A program made the position numbers and the translations under genes. From contig DAOMFL010000004.1 of the NCBI GenBank assembly GCA_035429805.1, positions 1-64,000 on the forward strand: 64,000 nt of DNA. Reading direction: 5' to 3'. Of this stretch, positions 36,577-45,144 are shown in pieces. Each line of letters opens with the position of its first letter. Positions within the stretch are counted from its first letter, which is position 1. The notes below the pieces were generated by a model. That model worked only from the letters and a program-made list of their open reading frames with translations, was not told the origin of the DNA and searched no databases. This DNA is from JALORV01 sp035429805. GTDB lineage: Bacteria; Pseudomonadota; Gammaproteobacteria; Burkholderiales; Burkholderiaceae_F.

Positions 36577-36794
36577 CAATTGCAGCCGCAGCCGCCGCCG
36601 CCGACGCCCGAACCGCCCGATGCCGCTTCCTTGCTGAAGTAGGTGTGATCGGCGAAGCGGGCCTCGAGCGTGTCGGGATCGAACGACATCTCCTTGTTCG
36701 CCAGGTTGCCCTTCTGCCACGGCTGCACCTTGCCCGTCGACTCGCAGCCGCACACCAGCGCAGCCACGGCGACCACCAGAATCAAGCGCTTCAT
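36576..36794 (-). CDS. DUF4266 small lipoprotein
   Basis: 72-aa lipoprotein: signal peptide with lipobox LVCGC, then the family core PWQKGNLANKEM and DHTYFSKEA, and a glycine-rich tail ending GGGGCGCN with two cysteines. The tail looks like a metal- or redox-active end, by inference. The start is ATG 36794 because AGGA lies 7 nt upstream of it; the ATG at 36800 is too close to that site. It lies 10 bases after the TlpA-like gene and overlaps the DUF3570 start. Confidence 0.85.
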   Translation of the reverse strand: MKRLILVVAVAALVCGCESTGKVQPWQKGNLANKEMSFDPDTLEARFADHTYFSKEAASGGSGVGGGGCGCN

Positions 36795-36804
36795 CGTCAT
36801 GTCC

Positions 36805-37308
36805 TCACTTCTTGCCGGCCGCGGCCAGCGCACCGGCCAGTTCGCGCTCGAGCTCGTCCTTGTCCTTGTCGCGGAAGCCGATGTGCACCGCGCGCACCAC
36901 GCCGCTGGCGTCGATCAGGAACGACGTCGGCATGCCCTTCGGCTGGTAGGCCTCGGCCACCTTGCCGGTCGTGTCGTAAGCCACGGTGAACTTCGCGGGT
37001 GTGCCGGACAGGAACTTGTCGGCGTCCTCGCGCTTCTTGTCGACGTTGACGCCGATGATCGTGAGGCCCTGGGGCCCATATTTCGCCTGCATGTCGTTCA
37101 TCCACGGGAACGACTGCTTGCACGGCGCGCACCACGACGCCCAGAAGTCGACGTAGACGACGCGACCCTTGAGGTCGGCGAGACGGACGTTGGGCACGCC
37201 GGCTGCCGGCAGATCGAATGCAGGGGCCGCCTTGCCGACGTCCTGCGCCGACACCGCACCCACGAACAGCGCGGCGCACGCCGCAGCGAGAAGTTTTCCT
37301 GACCGCAT
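36805..37308 (-). CDS. TlpA/ResA-type thiol-disulfide protein
   Basis: 167-aa periplasmic thioredoxin-fold protein. A signal peptide of about 20 residues is followed by AhpC/TSA-Redoxin fold with active site FWASWCAPC and the cis-Pro loop KGMPTSFLID. Such proteins reduce disulfides outside the cytoplasm, for instance in cytochrome c or metal-centre assembly. First gene of the cluster with DUF4266, DUF3570 and ApbE; probably keeps the two Cys of the DUF4266 tail reduced, by inference. Start ATG 37308 has AAGGGG upstream. Confidence 0.9.
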   Translation of the reverse strand: MRSGKLLAAACAALFVGAVSAQDVGKAAPAFDLPAAGVPNVRLADLKGRVVYVDFWASWCAPCKQSFPWMNDMQAKYGPQGLTIIGVNVDKKREDADKFLSGTPAKFTVAYDTTGKVAEAYQPKGMPTSFLIDASGVVRAVHIGFRDKDKDELERELAGALAAAGKK

Positions 37309-37380
37309 TGCACTCACCCCTTTTCCTGACGACCGGGCGATGTTAGCGGCGACTCGCGACCGAAACATCGCGGATTGCGG

Positions 37381-37959
37381 CTAATCCCCAGCGGATTTCC
37401 TGCGTTTCGCGGCGAAGGTCTGCCTGAACTTGATCACCTTCGGCGCCACGACGAACATGCAATAACCCTGCGCCGGGTTGTGCTGGAAATACCCCTGGTG
37501 ATAGTCCTCTGCGCGCCAGTACGGCCCGGCGTCGGTGAGTTCGGTGACGATGGCGTCGCGATAGTGCGGCTGCGCTTCGCGGATCACCCCCTCGGCCACG
37601 TTACGCTGTTCGGCTGAGTGCAGGTAGATCGCCGAGCGGTACTGCGTGCCGACGTCGTTGCCCTGGCGGTTGAGCGTCGTCGGATCGTGGATCGTGAAGA
37701 AGATCTCGAGCAGTTCCCGATAGCTGATCTTCTTCGGATCGAACTCGATGCGCACGACCTCGGCATGCCCGGTCGTGCCTTCGCAGACCTGACGATAGTT
37801 TGGCTGCTCGACGTGCCCACCCGTGTAGCCGGATTCGACGTCGACAACGCCTTCGACGTCCTCGTACACGGCCTCGAGGCACCAGAAGCAGCCCCCACCC
37901 AGCGTTGCGAACTCGTTTCCGGGACGAGGTTCAGGCCCGAGGGGATGCTTGATCGACAT
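37381..37959 (-). CDS. msrA: Peptide methionine sulfoxide reductase A
   Basis: 192-aa repair enzyme that reduces methionine-S-sulfoxide. Catalytic GCFWCLEAVY near residue 23 and conserved GYTGGHVEQPNYRQVC, GHAEVVRIEFDP, and YHQGYFQ are all present. The Cys in GYCMF near the C-terminus is a resolving candidate. Start ATG 37959 has a near-perfect GGAGGTGAC ribosome site. No signal peptide; cytosolic. It lies 70 bases upstream of the TlpA cluster on the same strand. Confidence 0.96.
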   Translation of the reverse strand: MSIKHPLGPEPRPGNEFATLGGGCFWCLEAVYEDVEGVVDVESGYTGGHVEQPNYRQVCEGTTGHAEVVRIEFDPKKISYRELLEIFFTIHDPTTLNRQGNDVGTQYRSAIYLHSAEQRNVAEGVIREAQPHYRDAIVTELTDAGPYWRAEDYHQGYFQHNPAQGYCMFVVAPKVIKFRQTFAAKRRKSAGD

Positions 37960-38024
37960 GTCACCTCCGTTGAGCGCACTCCGCTCTCGACAGCCTGCCG
38001 GCACTACGGTGCCCGCGTCCCCCA

Positions 38025-38567
38025 TCAGAACCGGAACGCGGTCGAACACAGAAACATCGCGGAACTCGCCGCCAGCACCATGACCGTGACGAATTCCGGC
38101 CCTTCGCCACGCGGCAGCCCGAGCAATACGCGCGCGCCGGTAACCCACCACGCGCAGCTGACGAAAAACGCAACGATCACGACGAGGATGCCGGGCAGCA
38201 GCACGAGCGAGAGCCCGGCCAGGTACAGCGGCACGGTGCCGACGACCGCCACGGCCAGCATGGCCGGCGCGCGCCGCGGCAGTCCGTAGAGCGGCAGGAT
38301 CAGCAGACCGGCTGCGGCCTGGACGAACGGCGCCAGCGCCAGCGAGACCCACAGCAGCCGCATCCGGGCCCCGTCGTCGTCGGGCCTCGCCGAGTACCCG
38401 ATCACCGCGTTCCACTCGGTCGTGAAGACACGCACCCCGGTTTCCGCCGCAATCGTCACCGCCAGCGCCCCCAGCGCCGGGATCAGCACGAGCCAGCCGA
38501 GGAATCCGGGGCGTGCCATGCGTTCCTGCACCGCATTCCACATCTCCTCGGGCTCGAACAGGTTCAA
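38025..38567 (-). CDS. Polytopic membrane protein of unknown function
   Basis: 180-aa protein with about five hydrophobic segments and a short N-terminal amphipathic stretch. The start is TTG 38567, which has AGGA 6 nt upstream and lies 8 bases after the TPM-domain gene; an ATG at 38543 is possible but its GAGGAG abuts it. It resembles YIP1/DUF-type membrane proteins only in general pattern, so I assign no family. Probably the last gene of the LemA-TPM operon. Confidence 0.65.
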   Translation of the reverse strand: MNLFEPEEMWNAVQERMARPGFLGWLVLIPALGALAVTIAAETGVRVFTTEWNAVIGYSARPDDDGARMRLLWVSLALAPFVQAAAGLLILPLYGLPRRAPAMLAVAVVGTVPLYLAGLSLVLLPGILVVIVAFFVSCAWWVTGARVLLGLPRGEGPEFVTVMVLAASSAMFLCSTAFRF

Positions 38568-38575
38568 TGACGGTC

Positions 38576-39079
38576 CTACAGGACCACGGGTGTGTCCGGC
38601 AGCTCGTTGGGATTGCGCCCGCCTTCGGCCAGCGAGAAGTGGCGGGTAAGAAGCGCTCCCACCGCCCGGACCGCGTCGCACACTCCCGCCTCGAACGACT
38701 CGGTGCGGAAGTGATCCCGCATCCCGTCTGCGATCGCCCGCCACTCGCTTTCGCTCACCCGCTTCGCGACGCCGCGGTCGGCGACGATCTCGATCTGGTG
38801 ATCGGCCATCTCGACGTAGATCAGCACGCCGTTGTTGTGCTCGGTGTCCCAGACCCGCAGCTTCGAGAACATCATCAGCGCGCGCTCGCGCGCCGGCGCG
38901 TCGCGGAGCAGGTAGCTCGTGGGCAGCGCCGCCTCGAATGCCACGCGTATCTCGCCGCTGTGCGTCGCTTCACTCGCGACGATGGCCTCGCGGATGCGGT
39001 TCATCGCATCCTCGGGAAATGCGCGGCGCACCGCGCGCGGCGTCGTGAACCAGTGCTTGAGTGTGCGGACCAGTTCCAT
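38576..39079 (-). CDS. TPM-domain protein
   Basis: 167-aa cytosolic-looking protein consisting of one TPM (TLP18.3/Psb32/MOLO-1) domain. Conserved elements include HSGEIRVAFEA, NNGVLIYVEMADHQIEIVADRG and RAVGALLTRHF. No signal peptide or membrane segment, unlike its neighbour. It follows the exported TPM gene by 6 bases. LemA plus two TPM proteins is a recurrent bacterial arrangement of unclear role, possibly envelope maintenance. Confidence 0.88.
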   Translation of the reverse strand: MELVRTLKHWFTTPRAVRRAFPEDAMNRIREAIVASEATHSGEIRVAFEAALPTSYLLRDAPARERALMMFSKLRVWDTEHNNGVLIYVEMADHQIEIVADRGVAKRVSESEWRAIADGMRDHFRTESFEAGVCDAVRAVGALLTRHFSLAEGGRNPNELPDTPVVL

Positions 39080-39085
39080 CGCCTG

Positions 39086-40117
39086 TCACCAGCTGCTGCC
39101 GCCACCACCGCCGGCGAAGTCGCCGCCGCCGCCGGAACTCCAGCCCCCGCCGCCGATGCCGCCGCCGCCCCAGCCGCCACCGCCCCAGCCGCCCGGCAGG
39201 ATGATCGGCCCGCCGCGCCGGCCGCCCAGCGCGCGGCCCCCTCCACCGCCACCGAAGAACGCGGAAAAGATGAACACCGCCACCGCCGCAAAGAATCCCA
39301 GCGCGAGCGATGTCAGCAGAAACCCGGCAAGCGTGCCCGCTCCCGCACTTGCCAGCGCCGCGCCGGGCCGGCCGAAGGCGCGCCGCATCAGCCCGGCGAC
39401 GATCGCTCCGAACAGGATCAGCGGCACCAGCGCCGCCATCAGGTCCTCGCCGGCGTTGACCTTGTGCCGCGGAATGCCGGCCGGAGTTGGCAGCGCCTCG
39501 CCCTCGATGCGTTTCATCACGGCGTCGACTCCGGCGCTGAGGCCGCCCGCAAAATCGCCGCGCGCAAACGCCGGGCCCATCTGTTCGCGCGTGATGCGCG
39601 ATGCCATGACGTCGGGTATCGCACCCTCGAGCGCGCGCGCCACACTGATCCAGACTTTGCGGTCCTGCACCGCGACGGTGATCAGCACACCGTCGCCGAT
39701 GTCGCGCCGGCCGATCTTCCAGGCGTCGCCGACACGGTTGGTGAAATCCGCAATCGGCTCCGGCTGCGTCGTCGGCACGACGAGGACGGCGATCTGCGAG
39801 CCTCGCTCGCGCTCGAACGCGAGCAGCTTGTCGCGCAGTGCCTGGCGCGCCGCCGGCGACAGCACGCCTGCGAGATCGGTCACCGGAGCCGCCGGCGGCA
39901 CCGCCACGCGTCCGAGCGGATCGCGCGGCAGCGCCTCGGCTTCGGACGGGGACGGCGCACGGGACTCTGCCCGCGGCGCCGGTGCCGCCGGCTCGCTGCC
40001 CCCGGGGAACATTCCCTTGGGCAACTGCACCGGCGCCTGCTGCGCCACCGCAGGCAGCAGGAACACTGCGAACGCAAGCACTGCGAGCGGCGCCGCCGCC
40101 CGCTGGATCAGCCGCAT
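39086..40117 (-). CDS. YgcG-like exported TPM-domain membrane protein
   Basis: 343-aa protein: signal peptide ending LPAVAQQ, proline-rich linker, TPM domain (residues ~85-215) with VLSPAARQALRDKLLAFERERG and DIGDGVLITVAVQDRKVWISV. Two membrane helices follow, then a Gly-rich tail that ends GGGGSSW, the typical YgcG/MOLO-1 ending. Located in the inner membrane with the TPM domain outside. Second gene of the lemA operon, 25 bases after lemA. Function of the family is not well defined. Confidence 0.9.
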   Translation of the reverse strand: MRLIQRAAAPLAVLAFAVFLLPAVAQQAPVQLPKGMFPGGSEPAAPAPRAESRAPSPSEAEALPRDPLGRVAVPPAAPVTDLAGVLSPAARQALRDKLLAFERERGSQIAVLVVPTTQPEPIADFTNRVGDAWKIGRRDIGDGVLITVAVQDRKVWISVARALEGAIPDVMASRITREQMGPAFARGDFAGGLSAGVDAVMKRIEGEALPTPAGIPRHKVNAGEDLMAALVPLILFGAIVAGLMRRAFGRPGAALASAGAGTLAGFLLTSLALGFFAAVAVFIFSAFFGGGGGGRALGGRRGGPIILPGGWGGGGWGGGGIGGGGWSSGGGGDFAGGGGGSSW

Positions 40118-40142
40118 CGGGACATCCGCGTCGTGGGCCCGG

Positions 40143-40742
40143 CTACTTCTTCGGCGCGCCGAAGTCGACCGTCGGCGGCTTGCTGATCGCGGCCTCGTTC
40201 TCGACCGCGAACTGCGCCTTCGGCTTGTAGCCGAACACCATCGCCGTCAGGTTCTGCGGCAGCTGCCGGATGAAGGTATTGAAGTCTTCGACCGACTTGA
40301 TGTAGCGGTTGCGCGCGATCGTGATGCGGTTCTCGGTGCCTTCGAGCTGAGTGCGCAGGTCCTGGAACGCCGCATTCGCCTTGAGGTTCGGATAATTCTC
40401 GACCGTCACGAGCAGCCGCGACAGCGCCGAGGACAGTTCGCCCTGCGCCTGCGTGAACTTGGCAAACGCCTCGGGATTGTTGACCAGTTCCGGCGTCGCC
40501 TGGATCGCTGTGGCCTTGGCGCGCGCCTGGATGACGCTCTCCAAGGTCGACTTCTCGAAGTCGGCCTCGCCCTTGACCGTGGCGACAATGTTTGGAATCA
40601 GGTCCGCGCGCCGCTGGTACTGGCTCAGCACTTCGGCCCAGGCCGACTTCACGGCTTCGTCCTTCTGCTGGATCGTGTTGTAGCCACAGCCGGCCAGCAG
40701 ACTGGCGACGACGACGGCAAGGAGTCCCCGCAATGCCTTCAT
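40143..40742 (-). CDS. lemA: LemA family protein
   Basis: 199-aa envelope protein. N-terminal lipobox-like LLAGC, followed by the long helical LemA core: QKDEAVKSAWAEVLSQYQRR, IPNIVATVKG, NNPEAFAKFTQAQGELSSAL and NYIKSVEDFNT-like helices. Heads an operon with two TPM-domain proteins and a membrane protein. TATCAT on the minus strand at 40840-40845 may be its -10, which would imply a leader of about 90 nt. Biological role not clear in any species I know. Confidence 0.93.
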   Translation of the reverse strand: MKALRGLLAVVVASLLAGCGYNTIQQKDEAVKSAWAEVLSQYQRRADLIPNIVATVKGEADFEKSTLESVIQARAKATAIQATPELVNNPEAFAKFTQAQGELSSALSRLLVTVENYPNLKANAAFQDLRTQLEGTENRITIARNRYIKSVEDFNTFIRQLPQNLTAMVFGYKPKAQFAVENEAAISKPPTVDFGAPKK

Positions 40743-40869
40743 CCTTTTTCTCCGGTTTCGACGTCCTGGGTTGTTTGAAATTGGCGATCAGTCCGCGCCG
40801 CTGGACGGTGCCCGGCGCGGCTCGGCGGACGTCGAACTCATGATAGCCGCGCCGGCGCGAGGCGGCACG

Positions 40870-40875
40870 TAGAAT
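40870..40875 (+). promoter_or_regulatory. Candidate -10 (TAGAAT) of the flavin reductase gene
   Basis: TAGAAT followed by cgccgc and the ATG at 40882; 6-nt gap, leaderless geometry, no ribosome site, no consensus -35. Confidence 0.45.
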
Positions 40876-40881
40876 CGCCGC

Positions 40882-41403
40882 ATGCAGGCGAAGGCCCACT
40901 CGACCGACTACCGCCGGGCACTCGCGCAGTTCGCCACGGGTGTGACCGTGGTGACCACGCGCGACGCGAAGGACAGTCCCGTCGGCCTGACGGTGAACTC
41001 GTTCAACTCGGTCTCGCTCGAACCGCCGCTGGTGCTGTGGAGTCTGGCGCTGAAGGCCAGCTCGGTCCCCGCCTTCGAGGCGTGCTCGCACTACGCGATC
41101 AACGTGCTGGCCAGCGACCAGCTCGAAGTTGCACAGCGCTTCGCCACGCGCGGCGTCGATCGCTTCGGCCCACAGGACTGGCACGACGGCCCGCACGGCG
41201 TGCCCGTGCTGAAGGGCTGCATCGCGACCTTTGTCGCACGCAACCGCAGCCGCCATCCGGAAGGCGACCACGTGATCCTGGTGGGCGAAATCGTGCACTA
41301 CAGCGCCCCCGGCGGTCACCCGCTCGTGTTTCATGACGGTCGCTATATCGCCAGCGCCATCGAGGAACCGCTGCCGCATGCGCTGCGCTCTCCATGGCGC
41401 TGA
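40882..41403 (+). CDS. Flavin reductase family protein (NAD(P)H:FMN type)
   Basis: 173-aa split-barrel flavoprotein. Typical motifs: ALAQFATGVTVVTTRDAKDSPVGLTVNSFNSVSLEPPLVLWSL is the FMN-binding core, recognisable as the TGV(T/S)VVT and NSF-S-S-PP pattern, and GDHVILVGEIVH appears near the end. Such enzymes supply reduced FMN/FAD to two-component monooxygenases. No monooxygenase is adjacent, so the partner is unknown. Leaderless-type start. Confidence 0.9.
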   Translation: MQAKAHSTDYRRALAQFATGVTVVTTRDAKDSPVGLTVNSFNSVSLEPPLVLWSLALKASSVPAFEACSHYAINVLASDQLEVAQRFATRGVDRFGPQDWHDGPHGVPVLKGCIATFVARNRSRHPEGDHVILVGEIVHYSAPGGHPLVFHDGRYIASAIEEPLPHALRSPWR

Positions 41404-41490
41404 CCCAGCCCGGCCGCTGACAGCAGACGGCAGCCGCTGCGGGTTCGATGCGGCCGCAAGAAGCGGATGGGCCGGCGTGCGGCCGTTGCG

Positions 41491-41496
41491 CACAAT
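41491..41496 (+). promoter_or_regulatory. Candidate -10 (CACAAT) of the second EamA gene
   Basis: CACAAT followed by ctcttc and the ATG at 41503; 6-nt gap. It is the reason to choose ATG 41503 over the in-frame start at 41467. Confidence 0.35.
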
Positions 41497-41502
41497 CTCT
41501 TC

Positions 41503-42390
41503 ATGAAACGCCGCGATCTAGTCGACCTGGTCCTGCTCGCTGCGCTGTGGGGCGGGAGCTTTCTCTTCACGCGCATCGCCGTTCCGAGTTTCGGCGCCTT
41601 CGCGCTCGCGGAACTGCGGGTCGCGATTGCCGCGCTGATGCTGCTGCCGCTGCTCGCCTGGCGCGGCAATCTCGCCGAGCTGCTCGTGCGTCCGGCGCGC
41701 TTTGTGCTGCTGGGCGCCGTGAACACGGCGATTCCCTTTGCGCTCTTCGCCTGGGCAGTGCTGTCGATCACCGCGGGCCTGGCCGCGATCCTCAACGCGA
41801 CCGCGCCGCTGTTCGGTGCCCTCGTGGCGTGGATTTGGCTGCGCGAGCGCCTGGGCGGGTTGCAGTGGCTCGGCCTTGGCATCGGCTTTGCCGGCGTGCT
41901 GTGGCTGGCCGAATCGCGCGCGGGCTTTGCCGGCGAGAGCAGCCACTGGGCAGTGCTGGCGGGGCTTGCCGCGACCTTGTCCTATGGCGTGTCGGCGAGC
42001 GTTGCCAAACGCTTCTTCTCCGGCGTTCGTCCGCTCGCCGTGGCGGCCGGGAGCCAGACCGCGGCCGCGCTGCTGCTGCTGCCGTTCGCGATTGCGACCT
42101 GGCCCGCGACCGCTCCGGCGCGCGGAGCGTGGGGTGCCGCGATTGCGCTGGGCGTGCTCTGCACCGGGCTGGCCTACATCCTCTACTTCCGCCTGATCGC
42201 CCGCGTCGGACCCGCCACCGCCATGACCGTGACCTTCATGATCCCGGCGTTCGCGATGCTGTGGGGCGGACTCTTCCTCGGCGAGAACGTGACGCCGGCA
42301 ATGCTGGCCGGCTGCGCCGTCATCCTCGGCGGCACGGCGCTCGCCACCGGCTCGCTGCGCCTGCGACGCACCGTGCAGTCGACACGCTGA
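41503..42390 (+). CDS. EamA-family drug/metabolite transporter
   Basis: 295-aa ten-helix membrane protein with two EamA repeats. N-terminal LAALWGGSFLFTRIAVPSFG is the usual first-helix motif; FMIPAFAMLWGGLFLGE in the second repeat is typical. Distinct from the EamA gene at 27 kb. The substrate is unknown. It lies upstream of kynB but 60 bases away, and kynB has its own promoter-like hexamer. A role in tryptophan or kynurenine export is possible but unsupported. Confidence 0.88.
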   Translation: MKRRDLVDLVLLAALWGGSFLFTRIAVPSFGAFALAELRVAIAALMLLPLLAWRGNLAELLVRPARFVLLGAVNTAIPFALFAWAVLSITAGLAAILNATAPLFGALVAWIWLRERLGGLQWLGLGIGFAGVLWLAESRAGFAGESSHWAVLAGLAATLSYGVSASVAKRFFSGVRPLAVAAGSQTAAALLLLPFAIATWPATAPARGAWGAAIALGVLCTGLAYILYFRLIARVGPATAMTVTFMIPAFAMLWGGLFLGENVTPAMLAGCAVILGGTALATGSLRLRRTVQSTR

Positions 42391-42438
42391 GGGCCGCGCG
42401 GAGTCGCCTAACGCGGCGCTGCCGCACTTACACGGTCC

Positions 42439-42444
42439 TAGAAT
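42439..42444 (+). promoter_or_regulatory. Candidate -10 (TAGAAT) of the kynBUA operon
   Basis: TAGAAT followed by cgcccg and the kynB ATG at 42451; leaderless geometry. No consensus -35 and no obvious operator for a kyn regulator were seen. Confidence 0.45.
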
Positions 42445-42450
42445 CGCCCG

Positions 42451-43080
42451 ATGCGGCGACTCTGGGACATCTCACCGGCCATCGGGCCGGGCTTTCCGGT
42501 GTTTCCCGGCGATACGCCTTTCGCGCAGCGCTGGACTTGGACGCTCGACGAGCGCTGCCCGGTCAACGTGTCCGAGCTGACGCTGTCGCCGCACACCGGC
42601 GCCCACACGGATGCGCCGCTGCACTACGACCCGCGCGGCGCCTCGATCGCCACAGTCGATCTTGCGACGTATCTCGGACCGTGCCGCGTCGTGCACGCGA
42701 TCGGCGTCGGCGCGCTCATCGAGCCACGCCATGTGATCGAGCGCCTTGCCGGCACGCCCCCGCGCGTGCTGCTGCGGACCTACGCCCGAGCCCCGACGCA
42801 GTGGGACCCGGCATTCACCGCGGTAGCGCCACAGACCGTCGACGCGCTGCACGACCTCGGCGTACGGTTGATCGGCATCGACACGCCGTCACTCGATCCG
42901 GAAACCAGCAAGTCACTCGACAGCCACCAGCGCGTGCGCGCGCGCGGCATGGCGATCCTGGAAGGCATCGTGCTCGACGACGTGGCCGAAGGCGACTACG
43001 AACTGATCGCACTGCCGCTGAAGATCGCTGGTTGCGACGCGAGCCCGGTTCGCGCCGTGCTGCGGGAGCTCGCGCCGTGA
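42451..43080 (+). CDS. kynB: Kynurenine formamidase (arylformamidase)
   Basis: 209-aa metal-dependent cyclase-fold hydrolase that converts N-formylkynurenine to kynurenine. Starts MRRLWDISPAIGPGFPVFPGDT, typical of KynB. The metal site is SPHTGAHTDAPLHYD (H-x3-H-x3-D plus H). The later GIDTPSLDPETSKSLDSH is the conserved C-terminal part. Normal length. First gene of kynBUA; its stop overlaps the kynU GTG. Confidence 0.96.
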   Translation: MRRLWDISPAIGPGFPVFPGDTPFAQRWTWTLDERCPVNVSELTLSPHTGAHTDAPLHYDPRGASIATVDLATYLGPCRVVHAIGVGALIEPRHVIERLAGTPPRVLLRTYARAPTQWDPAFTAVAPQTVDALHDLGVRLIGIDTPSLDPETSKSLDSHQRVRARGMAILEGIVLDDVAEGDYELIALPLKIAGCDASPVRAVLRELAP

Positions 43081-44345
43081 CGCGCGACGAGGCGCTCGCG
43101 CGTGATGCGGCCGATCCGCTGGCCATGCATCGGCAGGCCTTCGCGCTGCCGCCGGACGTGATCTACCTTGACGGCAACTCGCTCGGCGCACTGCCTCGCG
43201 CGACGCCCGCACGCGTGCGCGACGTCGTCGAACGCGAATGGGGCGACGGCCTGATCCGCTCGTGGAACGACGCACACTGGATCGACTACCCGCGGCGTGT
43301 CGGCGCCAAGATCGCGCGGCTGGTCGGCGCGCCGGCCGACGAGGTGATCTGCGCGGACTCGACGTCGGTCAATCTCTTCAAGGTGCTCGCCGCCGCGCTC
43401 CGGCTGATGCGCGGACGGCCGCAGGTCTCGACGAGCGGCCGCCGCGTCATCCTCACCGAGCGCGGCAACTTCCCGACCGATCTTTACATCGCGCAAGGCC
43501 TCGGCCGGTTGCTCGATGACGCCTACGAACTGAAGCAGGTCGGCTTCGACGAGGTCGCCGACTCGATCGACGCGACGGTCGCAGTCGTGCTGCTGACGCA
43601 GGTGAACTACCGCACCGGCGCGATGCACGATCTCGCCGCGCTGACCGCGCGCGCACACGCGGCCGGCGCGCTGACGATCTGGGATCTTTCGCACTCCGCC
43701 GGCGCGGTACCGGTCAACCTCGCGGCGGCCGGCGCCGACTTCGCGGTCGGGTGCGGCTACAAGTATCTGAACGGCGGGCCGGGCGCGCCGGCCTTCGTGC
43801 ATGTCGCGCGGCGTCACCTCGAGGCCCTCGCCGACGACCGCTACGCGCAACCGCTCGCGGGCTGGCTCGGCCACCGCGCACCGTTCGATTTCGATCCGGA
43901 CTACACGCCGGCACCATCGATAGACCGCTTCGCGGTCGGCACGCCTTCGATCCTCGCGTTGGCCGCGCTCGACAGCGGCGTCGATACGGTGCTGGCGGCC
44001 GGGATCGAGGCCCTGCGAGCGAAGTCGGTTGCGCTTACGGAAGCATTCATTGCATGTGTCGAGGAACAGTGTGGCGGCGCGGTCGCGCTGGTCTCGCCGC
44101 GCGCTGCCGGGGCACGCGGCAGCCAGGTGTGCTTCTCCCATCCGCAGGCGTACGCCGTGATGCAGGCGCTGATCGAGCGCGGCGTCATCGGCGACTTCCG
44201 TGCGCCGGACGTGCTGCGCTTCGGCTTCGCGCCGCTGTACGTGCGCCACGTCGACGCGGTCGACGCCGCCGCGGCGCTCGCCGAAGTCCTGCGCACGGAA
44301 GAATGGCACGCCGCGCGCTTCCAGCAGGGGGGAACCGTCACGTGA
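43077..44345 (+). CDS. kynU: Kynureninase
   Basis: 422-aa PLP enzyme that cleaves kynurenine (or 3-hydroxykynurenine) to anthranilate and alanine. Motifs: YLDGNSLGALP, SWNDAHWIDYP, the PLP-contacting DLSHSAGAVPVNL, and GCGYKYLNGGPGAPAF with the PLP lysine. C-terminal RFGFAPLYVRHVD is standard. The start is GTG 43077, overlapping the kynB TGA, with GGGAG 8 nt upstream. Second gene of the operon. Confidence 0.96.
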   Translation: MTRDEALARDAADPLAMHRQAFALPPDVIYLDGNSLGALPRATPARVRDVVEREWGDGLIRSWNDAHWIDYPRRVGAKIARLVGAPADEVICADSTSVNLFKVLAAALRLMRGRPQVSTSGRRVILTERGNFPTDLYIAQGLGRLLDDAYELKQVGFDEVADSIDATVAVVLLTQVNYRTGAMHDLAALTARAHAAGALTIWDLSHSAGAVPVNLAAAGADFAVGCGYKYLNGGPGAPAFVHVARRHLEALADDRYAQPLAGWLGHRAPFDFDPDYTPAPSIDRFAVGTPSILALAALDSGVDTVLAAGIEALRAKSVALTEAFIACVEEQCGGAVALVSPRAAGARGSQVCFSHPQAYAVMQALIERGVIGDFRAPDVLRFGFAPLYVRHVDAVDAAAALAEVLRTEEWHAARFQQGGTVT

Positions 44346-45130
44346 ACGACATGCGCTACGGCGACTACCTGCAGCTCGATGCGATCCTCGCCGCGCAGCG
44401 CCCGCGCTCGTCCGATCCAAATGAGCTGCTGTTCATCATCCAGCACCAGACCAGCGAGCTGTGGATGAAGCTCGCGCTGCACGAGCTGCGGACTGCGTGC
44501 GCCGCCGTTGCGGCCTCGGACCTGCCGCCGGCCTTCAAGATGCTGGCGCGGGTGTCGCGCATCTTCGAACAGTTGGTCCACGCGTGGGACGTGCTCGCGA
44601 CGATGACGCCGTCGGAATACAGCGCGATCCGCCCGCACCTCGGCACCAGCTCGGGCTTCCAGTCGTGGCAGTACCGCGAGATCGAGTTCCTGCTCGGCAA
44701 CAAGAACGCCGCGATGCTGGGGCCGCATGACGATCGCCCGGCACTGCGCGCGCAGCTGGAAGCGGCCTTCGCCGCGCCGTCGCTGTACGACGAAGCGATC
44801 CGCCTGCTGGCGCGGCGCGGCTTTTCGATCGATCGTACGGTGCTCGACCGCGACCCGGCACAGCTGCACGCCGCGGCGCCGTCGGTCGAGGCCGCCTGGC
44901 TCGCGGTCTACCGCGCCCCGCGCGAACACTGGGAACTCTACGAACTCGCCGAGGAACTGGTCGACCTCGAGGACGCGTTCCGCCTGTGGCGGTTCCGGCA
45001 TGTCACCACGGTCGAACGCATCATCGGCTTCAAGCCGGGTACCGGCGGCACCAGCGGCGTGGCCTATCTGCGCCGCATGCTCGATGTCGTGCTGTTTCCA
45101 GAATTGTGGAAAGTGCGGACAGACCTGTAG
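44342..45130 (+). CDS. kynA: Tryptophan 2,3-dioxygenase
   Basis: 262-aa heme enzyme; opens the indole ring of tryptophan to N-formylkynurenine, the first step of the pathway. Conserved MRYGDYLQLDAIL, LLFIIQHQTSELWMKL (substrate-site His and Arg helix), SGFQSWQYREIEF and FKPGTGGTSGVAYL, plus a heme-binding His near WRFRHVTTVERIIG. Start GTG 44342 overlaps the kynU TGA with a GGGGGGA site upstream. Unlike many TDOs the N-terminal helix is short. Last gene of kynBUA. Confidence 0.96.
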   Translation: MNDMRYGDYLQLDAILAAQRPRSSDPNELLFIIQHQTSELWMKLALHELRTACAAVAASDLPPAFKMLARVSRIFEQLVHAWDVLATMTPSEYSAIRPHLGTSSGFQSWQYREIEFLLGNKNAAMLGPHDDRPALRAQLEAAFAAPSLYDEAIRLLARRGFSIDRTVLDRDPAQLHAAAPSVEAAWLAVYRAPREHWELYELAEELVDLEDAFRLWRFRHVTTVERIIGFKPGTGGTSGVAYLRRMLDVVLFPELWKVRTDL

Positions 45131-45144
45131 CCCAGCCGCCGTCC

